This document shows, piece after piece, positions 8,994 through 16,691 of a stretch of 38,865 bases of DNA. Source of the stretch: Streptomyces fumigatiscleroticus. Lineage in GTDB: Bacteria > Actinomycetota > Actinomycetes > Streptomycetales > Streptomycetaceae. Under the pieces are notes generated by a model that saw only the letters and a program-made list of their open reading frames with translations, made no database searches and was not told the origin of the DNA. The translations under genes and the position numbers were made by a program. Where the stretch lies: NCBI RefSeq assembly GCF_014647975.1, contig NZ_BMQF01000035.1, positions 1 through 38,865 on the forward strand, read 5' to 3'. Numbering within the stretch: the stretch's first letter is position 1; each line of letters begins with the position of its first letter.

Positions 8994-9233
8994 CGCCGTC
9001 CCGCCCCGACCGGCCCGTACGTGACGCCCGGGGCCACGGACGGGGCGGGTCAGGGTGAGAACGGAGACCACCACCCCGGCCAGGCCGACCACCGCGCCGA
9101 TGATGCTCGCCACCAGCGCCGCGGTGTCCAGGTCGGCAAGGACCGCCACCGCCGTCAGCCCGACCGAACCCGCGCCCGCTGCCACCGCGACCAGCCATAC
9201 CGCGACCCCGCCCCGTCCCGAGACCCCCGTCAT
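8814..9233 (-). CDS. two-helix membrane protein with two C-terminal amyloid-like motifs; putative effector
   Basis: The protein has 139 residues. Two long hydrophobic helices (about 10-34 and 37-62, with short polar gaps) are followed by a basic linker and two copies of a motif: AGGNITGNAFGDR (81-93) and AGGDINDNAFGDD (124-136). The tail after helix 2 is Gly/Pro/Arg-rich and presumably flexible. The same motif opens the NTPase encoded next (ATGA overlap 8814-8817). In described bacterial and fungal NLR systems with amyloid signalling motifs, a membrane-active effector carries the motif at its C-terminus and the cognate NTPase carries it at the N-terminus, with the two genes adjacent; this pair fits that layout. 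The ATG at 9233 is preceded by GGGAGGG at about 5 nt. Effector function is inferred from layout. A structural or anchoring role is the alternative. Confidence 0.75.
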   Translation of the reverse strand: MTGVSGRGGVAVWLVAVAAGAGSVGLTAVAVLADLDTAALVASIIGAVVGLAGVVVSVLTLTRPVRGPGRHVRAGRGGTAAGGNITGNAFGDRSQASGPRTPGRPGAPGRSGDEVQAGPGAVAAGGDINDNAFGDDSRR

Positions 9234-9537
9234 CAAGCCCTCCCGCCCGTATGGCCTTCCGCCGGGACCGACACTCCGTCAGCCGACAGCGGTACAACAG
9301 ACCGTAGCGCCCCACGCACGGCCACAACACCCGATCACGGCACAAAGCCCCACTCGCCGACCAGTTGCTCCTCCCAGCCGCCCGCTGCGAATGCCCGACG
9401 GCGGAGCAGCCGCTTTCAGCAGATCGTCGGTTCTCACGTGGAGTGCGGTCGCGAGGGGGCCAGGTCGTTCGTCACACAACGGTCTCGGACACCCTCGTCC
9501 ACGCCTCTACGGGCATTCCTTGGAATCGGTCGTCCCT
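9234..9537. promoter_or_regulatory. upstream region of the STAND operon
   Basis: No gene is visible in these 300 bases. Any promoter of the minus-strand operon must lie here, because the next sequence is only a truncated SDR tail. I could not pick convincing -10/-35 boxes or an operator. Confidence 0.35.
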
Positions 9538-9692
9538 CTAGTACGCGAGCTGCCCGATGCCCCCGTCAACGCGCAGCACGGTCCCTGCGGTGTAGGCGGA
9601 TTCGTCTGAGGCGAGATAGACCGCTGCCTTCGCCAGTTCGGTGGCGGTTCCCAGGCGATGGAGAGGCACGGTCTGCCGGAGTTCCTGGCCGG
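9538..9692 (-). pseudogene. short-chain dehydrogenase, C-terminal fragment
   Basis: The minus-strand frame, ending with a stop at 9538-9540, reads LRQTVPLHRLGTATELAKAA, then VYLASDESAYTAGTVLRVDG and GIGQLAY. This is the standard end of classical SDR enzymes (P..R.G...E.A....LASD.s.y.TG....DGG). The Rossmann fold and catalytic Tyr/Lys are missing. The fragment abuts the LacZ fragment on the opposite strand at about 9692, so this is a rearrangement joint. Confidence 0.75.
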
Positions 9693-10143
9693 CTGGAGCG
9701 GTTGCGCTACTACGGGCCCGGGCCCGGGCCCGGGGAGAACCAGTGGGACCGCAAGGACGGCACGGATGTCGGCGTGTACTCCGGCACCGTCTCCGACCAG
9801 TGGACCCCGTACGTCCGCCCGCATCCGCCCGCAGGAGAGCGGCAACAGGACCGACGTCCGCTGGGCCGCGCTCACCGGCCGCGACGGCACCGGCCTCCTC
9901 GTCACCGGCGACGCGCTATTGGCCGTCACAGCCTCCCACTTCACCCCCGAGGACCTGTCCGTCGGAGCACGCCACGACTACCAGCTCAGTCCGCGCGAGG
10001 AGGTCGTGCTGCGGGTCAACCACCGGCAGATGGGCGTCGGCGGCGACAACAGCTGGGGCGCGCAGACCCACGACGAGTACAAGCTCCTCGCCGACCGCGA
10101 CTACGCCTACAGCTACCGGCTGCGCCCCCTGACGGATGTGGAC
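9693..10143 (+). pseudogene. beta-galactosidase (LacZ, GH2) C-terminal fragment
   Basis: The plus strand encodes LERLRYYGPGPGPGENQWDR and then KDGTDVGVYSGTVSDQWTPY. After a frameshift near 9820 it continues with ESGNRTDVRWAALTGRDGTG, DYQLSPREEVVLRVNHRQMG and VGGDNSWGAQTHDEYKLL, ending RLRPL. This is the beta-galactosidase small-chain/domain 5 region, including the R.MG.GGD.SWG signature. The catalytic TIM barrel and N-terminal domains are absent. GGGCCC is repeated three times at the start, giving an extra Gly-Pro pair compared with the usual GPGPGEN, which may mark a slippage event. It is a dead remnant. Confidence 0.8.
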
Positions 10144-10736
10144 GGCGCGAGATGCGGCTGTCCCGGCGCCCGACGGCGACGAGATTCGCCTGACCCGGCA
10201 CGACGCCCGGGCCGCCACCGTTCCCGGTCGGCGGCCAGGGCCGCGCGCGGGCGTGGGAAGGGGCGCCCTCCGGGAGATCTGGTGATCGAGGCCGGCGCGG
10301 GCTCCCAGCTCATGCCCGGAGCGACGGAGCCATCCATGACGTGATCGTCCTGTCGGCGGTCTCCGGGGAGCCGCCGGGCGAGTGACTTGAGTGACCGGGC
10401 ACCGGAGCCCGCGAGGGGCACGTCAGGACCCGAGGGCGGCCACGGCCTGCCCGACGAGTGCGCGGATCTTCGCGTGGGGACGGTTCGGGCGGGCGGATGA
10501 CCTGCGCACCGGCTGGGACCTCAACACCCGAGCCGGGGCGACAGGACAGCAAGCCGGCCGGTGCCGGCCACAGGAGACGGCCTTCGGGGAGTATCCGAAC
10601 CGGTTCCGCCGGTAGTCGGCGCCGGCGGAGTCCTCGACGGGATCAGCGCAGCGCGTCCGTACCCGGTGGCGAAGGCGGGATCACCTTTGTCACTCGTGCC
10701 GCCGCGGTTGCGCTCGGGCGAGGCGGCGCGACGGGA
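10144..10736. other. no recognisable gene
   Basis: Just after the LacZ remnant a few protein-like words (DGDEIRLTRHDA; GDLVIEAGAG) appear in different frames, perhaps the end of another sugar-processing gene. I cannot assign them. The rest shows nothing. Confidence 0.35.
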
Positions 10737-11666
10737 TCAGGGGGTGAGGACGAGCTTGCCCTGGAGGTGACCGCCGTCGAGCAGTCGGTGCGCGTCGGCG
10801 ACGTGCTCGAAGGGGAACGTCTCCTGCACGTGGACCCGGAGCTTTCCCTGTTCGACGAGGTCGACGAGACCGTGTAGGGCGACCGGGTCGGGGTCGACTG
10901 CGATACCGCTGAAGCGCATGCCCGCCGCCTCGTACTTGGCGACGAGCTCCAAGTCGTCCTCGGCGGTCGCCGTCACCAGGTGACCGCCAGGGCGGAGCAC
11001 TCCGAGGGACCGCTCCACGGTGCTGCCGCCGATCGTGTCGAGCACGACGTCGATGTCGCGGACCGCGTCGGTGAAGTCGACCGCCGTGTAGTCGATCACC
11101 TCGTCGGCGCCGAACCCCTCGACGAATTGCCGCTTGCTCCCGCTGGCCGTCGCGATCACGTGCGCGCCGAGCGCTTTCGCGATCTGGATCGCGACGTGAC
11201 CGACCCCGCCGCCACCGCCGTGGACCAGGACGCGGTCGCCCTCGCTGACGTCGGCGAGGTCGACGAGCCCCTGCCACGCCGTCAGCCCGACGACCGGAAG
11301 CGCGGAGGCCTCGACGTGGGAGAGCGAGGCCGGCTTGCGTGCCAGGTGCAGCGCCGGCGCTGCTACGAGTTCGGCGTACGCGCTCGCCGGCCGTGGGAAC
11401 AGCGGCATCCCGAACACCTCGTCGCCGGGCCTGAACCGCCATGTCTGCGGCGCCTCCTCGACCACGCCGCTGATGTCCCAGCCGAGGATGAACGGCGGTC
11501 GGCCGATCAGCGGGAACTCGCCGGCGCGAAGGCGTGCCTCCAGCGGGTTCAGCCCGATCGCCTTGACGCGGACGAGCACTTCGCCCGGGAGGGGCTGGGG
11601 CTCGGGCGCGTCCACGATGGTGAGCACCTCGGGACCGCCGAGCGTCTGCTGGGTGATGGCTCGCAT
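10737..11666 (-). CDS. NADP-dependent zinc-independent alcohol dehydrogenase/quinone reductase (MDR)
   Basis: This is an intact 309-residue medium-chain dehydrogenase/reductase of the quinone oxidoreductase type. The N-terminal GroES-like domain (LGGPEVLTIVDAPEPQPLPG; GLNPLEARLRAG; GWDISGVVEE) is followed by a Rossmann domain with the nucleotide-binding loop VLVHGGGGGVGHVAIQIAKA (about 145-165) and a C-terminal QGKLVL motif. The zinc-ligand cysteines of true alcohol dehydrogenases are not seen. Members reduce quinones or enones with NADPH in the cytoplasm; the substrate here is unknown. The ATG at 11666 has AGGAGAG upstream. It is divergent from an HxlR regulator 97 bases away, and the two operator-like repeats between them suggest induction by electrophiles or quinones. 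Confidence 0.88.
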   Translation of the reverse strand: MRAITQQTLGGPEVLTIVDAPEPQPLPGEVLVRVKAIGLNPLEARLRAGEFPLIGRPPFILGWDISGVVEEAPQTWRFRPGDEVFGMPLFPRPASAYAELVAAPALHLARKPASLSHVEASALPVVGLTAWQGLVDLADVSEGDRVLVHGGGGGVGHVAIQIAKALGAHVIATASGSKRQFVEGFGADEVIDYTAVDFTDAVRDIDVVLDTIGGSTVERSLGVLRPGGHLVTATAEDDLELVAKYEAAGMRFSGIAVDPDPVALHGLVDLVEQGKLRVHVQETFPFEHVADAHRLLDGGHLQGKLVLTP

Positions 11667-11717
11667 GAACTCTCCTGGCTTGGGAAGGGGATGAGGCTCC
11701 AGGCTAGATCTCCGATA

Positions 11718-11755
11718 GGAACCAGCAGGTACCTGTGAGGAGCCAGCAGGTACCT
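11718..11755. promoter_or_regulatory. probable HxlR operator: two direct 17-bp repeats
   Basis: The sequence GGAACCAGCAGGTACCT (11718-11734) is repeated as GGAGCCAGCAGGTACCT (11739-11755) with one change. The period is 21 bp, two helical turns. Each copy contains the palindromic core AGGTACCT. The pair lies just upstream of the HxlR start and between the two divergent genes, which fits autoregulation and control of the reductase. Confidence 0.65.
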
Positions 11756-11763
11756 TTGACGCC

Positions 11764-12186
11764 ATGAGCAGTTCCGGTCCCGGTGATCTCTTTCTCGCTG
11801 ACTGCCCGGCGCGGCTGACGCTCGAGCTGATCGCCGACAAATGGACGGCGGTCGTGCTGTACGGCCTCAGCCAGGGGCCGGTTCGCCATGGCGAGCTGCT
11901 CGAGCTGATCGGCGGCATCTCTCGCAAGGTGCTCACGCAGACGCTCAGACGGCTCGAGGCGCACGGACTCGTCCGCCGCCACGCCTACGCCGAGGTGCCG
12001 CCCCGCGTCGAATACGAGCTCACCCCGCTCGGGGCGACACTGATCGGTCCGATCCACACGCTGACCGAGTGGGCGAGAGCCAACGGCGACGCAGTGCTCG
12101 ATGCACTCGACGCCGGTTCGGAGCCGGTCGCCCAGGACACCACCGGGCCGGGGCCGGGGAGCGGTCGGCGCGCTGCGGCCGACTGA
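11764..12186 (+). CDS. HxlR family winged-helix regulator
   Basis: The protein has 140 residues. The HxlR pattern is clear: a Cys near the N-terminus (ADCPARLTLELIADKWTAVV), the recognition-helix region (ISRKVLTQTLRRLEAHGLV), the wing (VEYELTPLG), and the final helix (PIHTLTEWARAN). These dimeric regulators often respond to quinones, aldehydes or other electrophiles, sometimes through the conserved Cys, which is present here at residue 15. It is divergently transcribed from the MDR reductase. After about residue 120 the tail (Gly/Pro/Arg-rich) is not conserved. SD support at the ATG is weak, possibly because the second operator copy overlaps the leader. Confidence 0.9.
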   Translation: MSSSGPGDLFLADCPARLTLELIADKWTAVVLYGLSQGPVRHGELLELIGGISRKVLTQTLRRLEAHGLVRRHAYAEVPPRVEYELTPLGATLIGPIHTLTEWARANGDAVLDALDAGSEPVAQDTTGPGPGSGRRAAAD

Positions 12187-12385
12187 GGAAGCCGCTCCGG
12201 ACGTGGTGTGAACGGGTGCGGCGCGCCGATGTGTCCGCAGCCGAGAGGGCGGATCCCGACGAGTGGTCCGGCCGTGCGCCACACCGCATCGGAACCGAGG
12301 TCACCGCACTACCGCCAGAACCGGTTCCCTGCTCCCCGAGGGTCGAGACGCTCCGGCGGCGAAGGCGCTCAGGCGGTACTCGTCG

Positions 12386-12620
12386 TCAGTCCAGCAGAAT
12401 GCCGCGCAGGTTGGGGACGAGGTGCCGGACGAGCTGTTCGTCCGACATGTCGGCCAGCGGCCCGCTCCTGAAGACGTACCGGGAGAACGTCACCCCGATG
12501 AGATAGGCGCCCACGGACGCCACACGCTCCTCCAGTTCGGGACCGGGGATCACCTGCCGGTACATCTCCAGGCTGTCCTGCTGCATGGTGGGAGCCACGA
12601 AAGCGGCGAAGAAGTCGCTG
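12386..12620 (-). pseudogene. TetR-type regulator, C-terminal fragment
   Basis: The minus strand, ending with a stop at 12386, reads SDFFAAFVAPTMQQDSLEMY, then ASVGAYLIGVTFSRYVFRSG and PNLRGILLD. This is the usual last helix pair of TetR ligand domains (G..L.G...RYV.R..PLA......L...L...L). The DNA-binding half is absent and the sequence turns directly into an SDR fragment on the other strand. Confidence 0.6.
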
Positions 12621-12639
12621 GTCCGCTCACTGGACGCGG

Positions 12640-12860
12640 AACTGGGCGGGCGGGGACCGCGCGTGTACGAGCTCGTCATCGGCCCCGTCCGTACCCGCCC
12701 GCGGGCCGCGATCGGCGCGGACGACCCCGGCCGGTTCAGCGCCGAGGACCTCGGCCGGCACGCGGGCCGGCTCGTCGCCCGCAGCGGCCCGTACGCCGAC
12801 GCCCCGCTGCATTACCTGGTCACCCGCGCCCACGGCGTGCGGACCACCCCGCCCCGGTAA
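12640..12860 (+). pseudogene. SDR-type oxidoreductase, C-terminal fragment
   Basis: The plus strand reads ELGGRGPRVYELVIGPVRTR and then GRFSAEDLGRHAGRLVARSG, stopping after GVRTTPPR. The phrase G.RV.ELV.GP..TR corresponds to the sequence that follows the catalytic YxxxK in SDRs, and the downstream helix matches their end. The Rossmann part is missing. It faces the TetR fragment, so a former divergent or adjacent regulator/SDR pair may have been deleted through its middle. Confidence 0.5.
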
Positions 12861-12905
12861 GGACACATGCGGAGCCCGTCCTTCAACGAGACCGCGGAGG
12901 CATCC

Positions 12906-13019
12906 ATGCGCACCGTCGACAGCCCACCGCCGACCTCTCGGCTTCCCCTGCCCGACAGCCTCGCCGCGGTCGCGATCCGGCCGGGTGACAGCGGCTACGA
13001 CGACGTGCGGCACACCTGA
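12906..13019 (+). pseudogene. FAD-linked oxidase-like N-terminal fragment
   Basis: This is an ATG with a good SD (GGAGG at 7 nt), followed by 37 codons including SLAAVAIRPGDSGYDDVRHT and then TGA. The V..RPGD.GYD..R phrase is the start of FAD_binding_4 (berberine bridge/MCRA-type) oxidases. Sequence after the stop does not continue the family, so this is a remaining N-terminal stub. The call is tentative because so little is left. Confidence 0.4.
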
Positions 13020-13076
13020 AGCGTCGCGCTGCGGGGCAGGTCCCCTGGAACAGTGGAATATCCCCGATCCCGATGA

Positions 13077-13112
13077 CCGGGGCGCGGGCCGCCGTACCGG
13101 CCCGCGCCCCGG
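13077..13112. terminator. strong hairpin, probable terminator
   Basis: The perfect 14-bp arms CCGGGGCGCGGGCC (13077-13090) and GGCCCGCGCCCCGG (13099-13112) are separated by an 8-base loop. No U tract follows, which is usual for high-GC actinobacterial terminators. It lies between fragments and would mainly stop readthrough. Confidence 0.6.
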
Positions 13113-13309
13113 GCGGAAGGATCGAGTACCGTCGGGTCACGTCCGGCCGGCAGCACGAGGACGTGGGACGGGCAGGAGCTGCCGAGCCGGTCGCCGCCCT
13201 CGACGTCCGGGTTCTCGGACCGATCGCCGAGGCGGACGCCGCGTGACGGTCCGGCGGCGTCACCGCACTCAAGGGCGACGGAGGTGTCTCCTGCCGTTCG
13301 GTGGGGGCC

Positions 13310-14299
13310 TCAGCCTTCCGTGACCGCCGGTTCGAGCAGGGACAGCGTCCGGTTGTCCGCGTCCACGTGTGCGCGGACGCCGAGGGGCAGCGGCAGGTTC
13401 GGCGAGGTGTGGCCGAAGTCGACCTGGGCGAGGACCGGGATGTCCCGCTGCCCCAGGACATCGAGCACCACGTCGCGCAGGTCCGCGCGGTCCCCGCCGC
13501 CCTCGTAAGGGGTGACCTCGGTCGGGATGCCGACCACCATGCCCGCGATCCGGTCCAGCACACCGGACAGCCGCAAGGTGTGCAGGTCGTTCCAGATCCG
13601 TGAGACCGGCCGTTGCAGCTCCTCCCAGAACAGCACGGCGCCGTCGAACCGTTCGGGGGCCGGCGCGAACGGTGTCGCCTGTAGCAGGACCAGGCGGTTC
13701 AGCAGACCGCCGAACAGCGGTCCCTGCGCGCTGCCCGGTCGCCAGGTCTCCCACACCTCCCTCGCCGGCAGCTCGCCCGGCGCCTCGGCCTTGGTGAGCA
13801 CACGGGTGTAGAGGTCGACGAGCTCGGTGCGGCGGGCCTCGTCGCCCAGCGTGTACCAGTCGCTGCCGAAACCGTGGGTGGCGATGTCGGCGTGGAAACC
13901 GACGAGGCCGGTCCTGGAGTGCAACGCCATGTGCAGCAACGAGATGTCGCTGTAGCCGATGATCGGTTTCGGGTCGGCCCGGATCGCGTCCAGATCGATC
14001 AGATCGAGGTAGCCGATGGTCGCCTGCCCACCGGTGTGCGCGACGACGGCCCGCACCTCCGGGTCCCGGAGCAGGGCATTGAGCTCGTCGGCCTGTTCCG
14101 CCGGTGCGCCCGAGGCCCACCAGCGGTTCCGTGCCGGGTCGACCATCGGGCTGACCCGTACCCGGAAGCCCATCCGCTCGAGTATCGCCACTCCGCGGGC
14201 GAGCAGTGGTTCCTCGCCCGGCTAGAGCTGGCCCGAGGGCGCCGCGACGACCACGAGGTCGCCGGGACGCAGCGCGCGAGGCCGAAGAATCGCAGGCAT
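13310..14299 (-). pseudogene. LD-carboxypeptidase / MccF-like peptidase S66 with amber codon 26
   Basis: The ATG at 14299 follows an excellent SD (AAGGAGGAAG) and starts MPAILRPRALRPGDLVVVAA. Codon 26 is TAG (14222-14224), in the phrase SGQL-stop-PGEEPLLARG, where the family has a Glu or Asp. Beyond it the reading frame is open for 304 codons and fully conserved: HTGGQATIGYLDLIDLDAIR, the nucleophile motif GYSDIS, FWEELQRPVSRIWNDL, and the C-terminal block GHTSPNLPLPLGV. S66 peptidases cleave L,D-peptide bonds in murein tripeptide/tetrapeptide or detoxify microcin C-like compounds, using a Ser-Glu-His triad. The length would be 329 residues, normal for the family. It is probably a recent nonsense pseudogene. 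Restart at the ATG at 14191 would leave out the first beta-strand. Confidence 0.85.
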
Positions 14300-14498
14300 G
14301 GGACTTCCTCCTTGTTGATCAACAATGACGGGCAACACGGCCGTACGTGGCGAGCTCCTCGTGCGTACGGATGTGGTCGGGCGGCGTGCCGTAGCGTAGT
14401 GCCCGCAGCCGGTGGCCAGGTGTCACCGCCCCTGTGCCCCGCAGCCGGGTGCTGGCTGTTGGGTATCACAGGGGTGGACCGACCCGGTCGGTGGCCCG

Positions 14499-15353
14499 TC
14501 ACAGGGCTCCGGCGTCCCGGGCCGTCCAGACGCTCGGGTAGATCGGCCGGAAGCCCAGTTCCCGGCGGATGCGCTGGTTGGACGTGATTCCGAACCACGG
14601 GTCGGGGTCCGTGAGCTCGTGGAGCCCGGAGGGCACCTCGACGCCGTTGAGTTGGTACAGCTCGACCGTCGTGACGGGGGCGTCATCGGCGATGTTGTAG
14701 ATCCGGCCGGCGATGCCCGGCGCGTACAGCAGACGCATCAGGCCCTGGGCGACGTCCGCGTGGTGTGCCATCTGCAGGCGCTGGTGCGGGGCCCAACCGG
14801 ACGCCCAGCGCAAGGAGTTGGCGAGATGCGGGTCGCCCTCTCCGTAGACGAAGGGGAGCCGTCCGATCCGTACGTCCAGGCCCTCGAGTGCGAGCAGTTC
14901 GCGCTCGGCCCCGGCCTTGGACTCGGGGTAGGCGCCCCACATCGCGCCGCCCGGCCGGATCTCGTCCTCCTCGGTCAGCGGGCGGCCCCGTCCGACGCCG
15001 TACACGTTGTTCGTGCTGATCTGCACGAACCGCTCCACGCCCAAGGCCCGTGCGGCGCGGCCCAGCGCCACCGCGGCGTCCCGGTTGACGGCCCACGCCT
15101 CCTCGTCCGGCACCCCGCGGAAGGAGGCGGCGATGTTCACTACGGCGTCCACGCCGGCGAGCGCCTTGCCGAGTGTCTCCTCGTCACGCATGTCTCCTAC
15201 GGCGACCTGGGCGCCCAGCTCCGCGAAGCGCTCACCGCGGGCCGTGTCCCGCACCAGGACCCGCACCTGCTCGCCCGGCTGCCGCTGGGCCAGCAGCCTC
15301 GGCACGAAACGGCGTCCGACCTGTCCCGTCGTACCGGTCACCAAAGTCAGCAC
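14499..15353 (-). CDS. NAD(P)-dependent epimerase/dehydratase family protein
   Basis: The protein has 284 residues and is an extended SDR: nucleotide-binding TLVTGTTGQVGRRFV (GxxGxxG) at the N-terminus, VDAVVNIAASF at strand 4, STNNVYG, the catalytic pair Y-P-E-S-K (YxxxK), and a C-terminal substrate-domain sequence (GRIYNIADDAPVTTVELYQL). Members change sugar nucleotides or reduce small carbonyls; the substrate is not predictable. The GTG at 15353 was chosen because the P-loop-like strand starts there and GAGGGG lies 6 nt upstream. It is divergent from the XRE regulator, 138 bases away, which probably controls it. Confidence 0.85.
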   Translation of the reverse strand: MLTLVTGTTGQVGRRFVPRLLAQRQPGEQVRVLVRDTARGERFAELGAQVAVGDMRDEETLGKALAGVDAVVNIAASFRGVPDEEAWAVNRDAAVALGRAARALGVERFVQISTNNVYGVGRGRPLTEEDEIRPGGAMWGAYPESKAGAERELLALEGLDVRIGRLPFVYGEGDPHLANSLRWASGWAPHQRLQMAHHADVAQGLMRLLYAPGIAGRIYNIADDAPVTTVELYQLNGVEVPSGLHELTDPDPWFGITSNQRIRRELGFRPIYPSVWTARDAGAL

Positions 15354-15437
15354 GATGTGCCCCTCACTCACTGCGTCGCCTGTCGTTTGACGGCCAGCCT
15401 CGGCGGATGCGGGGACGACCGGGAGAGACCTCTTCAT

Positions 15438-15457
15438 CAGGGGACCGGCAGTCCCTG
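15438..15457. promoter_or_regulatory. inverted repeat between epimerase and XRE genes
   Basis: CAGGGGAC (15438-15445) and GTCCCTG (15451-15457) form an imperfect inverted repeat in the divergent intergenic region, just before a GATAAA sequence (15458-15463) that could be the -10 box of the XRE gene. It is a candidate operator. Confidence 0.4.
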
Positions 15458-15491
15458 GATAAAGTCGGCCGGGGTCCCGCACCCTGGAGAG

Positions 15492-16340
15492 GTGAACCGA
15501 GTCGAACTCGCCGATTTCCTGCGCCGTGCTCGCGCCCGCCTGGACCCTTCCGACGTGGGTCTCACGGCCGGAGTCCGGCGCCGTACGCCGGGGCTGCGCC
15601 GCGAGGAGGTGGCCCAGCTGGCCGGCATGTCCGTGGACTACTACACGCGGCTGGAACAGTCCCGGGGCCCGCGCCCGTCCCGCCAGATGCTCACCGCGCT
15701 GGCACGCGCCCTGCGCCTGACGGAGGACGAACGCGACCACCTCTTCCACCTCACCGGTGAGGAGCCGCCGCGCCGGGAGGCGGCCGGCACGCACGTGCGC
15801 TCGGGCCTGCTCCTGGTGCTGGACCGGCTGCACGACACCCCGGCGATGGTGGCGACCGACTGCGGCGAGGTCCTGGCCCAGAACGCGCTGTCGCGGGCGC
15901 TGAGCGGAGACGTCCTCGCCCGCCCGCCCCGAGGACGCAACATGATCCGCCGCTTCTTCCTGGACCCGGCGGCCCAGGAGCTCTTCCCGCCCGAGGACCG
16001 CCCGGAGCGCGCCCGCGAGCAGGTGGCCGGCCTGCGAGCAGTGGCCTCGGCCCGCCCCACGGATCCCGAACCCGCCGCCCTCGTCGCCGAACTGCGCGCC
16101 GTGAGCGAGGAGTTCGCCCGCCTCTGGGACGAACACGAGGTCGCCGTACGCCGCGCCGCCACGAAACGCTTCCGGCATCCTGCGATCGGCATCCTCGAAC
16201 TCGACTGCGAGGTCCTCGTCGACTCCGGCCACAACCAGCAGCTCGTCATCCACACGGCCCGCCCGGGTACGGAGTCGTACGAACGCTTGCAGCTGCTGCG
16301 GGTGGTGGGCTTGCAGGACCTGACGCCGACGAGCTCCTGA
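15492..16340 (+). CDS. XRE-family regulator with MmyB-like ligand-binding domain
   Basis: The protein has 282 residues. The N-terminal HTH (GVRRRTPGLRREEVAQLAGM, then SVDYYTRLEQSRGPRPSRQM) is the pattern of the MmyB-like group of XRE regulators. The C-terminal 160 residues (ATDCGEVLAQNALSRALSGD; FARLWDEHEVAVRRAATKRF; LHIL-type end HTARPGTESYERLQLL) are the MmyB-like PAS-related sensor that binds fatty-acid-like or aromatic ligands. These proteins usually repress a divergent oxidoreductase, here the epimerase. The GTG start at 15492 has GGAGA only one base away, too close for normal initiation, so a leaderless start or a slightly different start is possible. A related gene lies at 17642. Confidence 0.87.
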   Translation: MNRVELADFLRRARARLDPSDVGLTAGVRRRTPGLRREEVAQLAGMSVDYYTRLEQSRGPRPSRQMLTALARALRLTEDERDHLFHLTGEEPPRREAAGTHVRSGLLLVLDRLHDTPAMVATDCGEVLAQNALSRALSGDVLARPPRGRNMIRRFFLDPAAQELFPPEDRPERAREQVAGLRAVASARPTDPEPAALVAELRAVSEEFARLWDEHEVAVRRAATKRFRHPAIGILELDCEVLVDSGHNQQLVIHTARPGTESYERLQLLRVVGLQDLTPTSS

Positions 16341-16691
16341 CCGCGTGCGCACCTTTCGATCTCGATGCCGGACAGGTCCACGAGCCAGCAGCCAGGCACG
16401 GTCATGTCGAACCGCGGGGCCTTCACGTGTCCCGGCGTTCCGTGAGGATTTGCACGAGCACCGCCACTCTGCCCTGACCCACCTCGACGAGCAGGGCGCT
16501 CGCTGCTGATGCCGATGGCGAAGGCGCGGCACAAGCAGCCGGAGAACGTCCGCCGCTGAACCGTCGCCGCCCGGCAGGGTGGGCCGCGGGGGCGGGGCCG
16601 TTCGGAGGCGGGGTTCGTATCCAGGACGCGTGGCTGCCCGTTGGCCGCCCGGAAGGGCGATGGGCGAGAGGCCGCCGGCGGGGAAAGGGCG
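16341..16691. other. no recognisable gene
   Basis: This lies between two convergent genes. I find no family pattern on either strand and no clear terminator hairpin. Confidence 0.4.
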
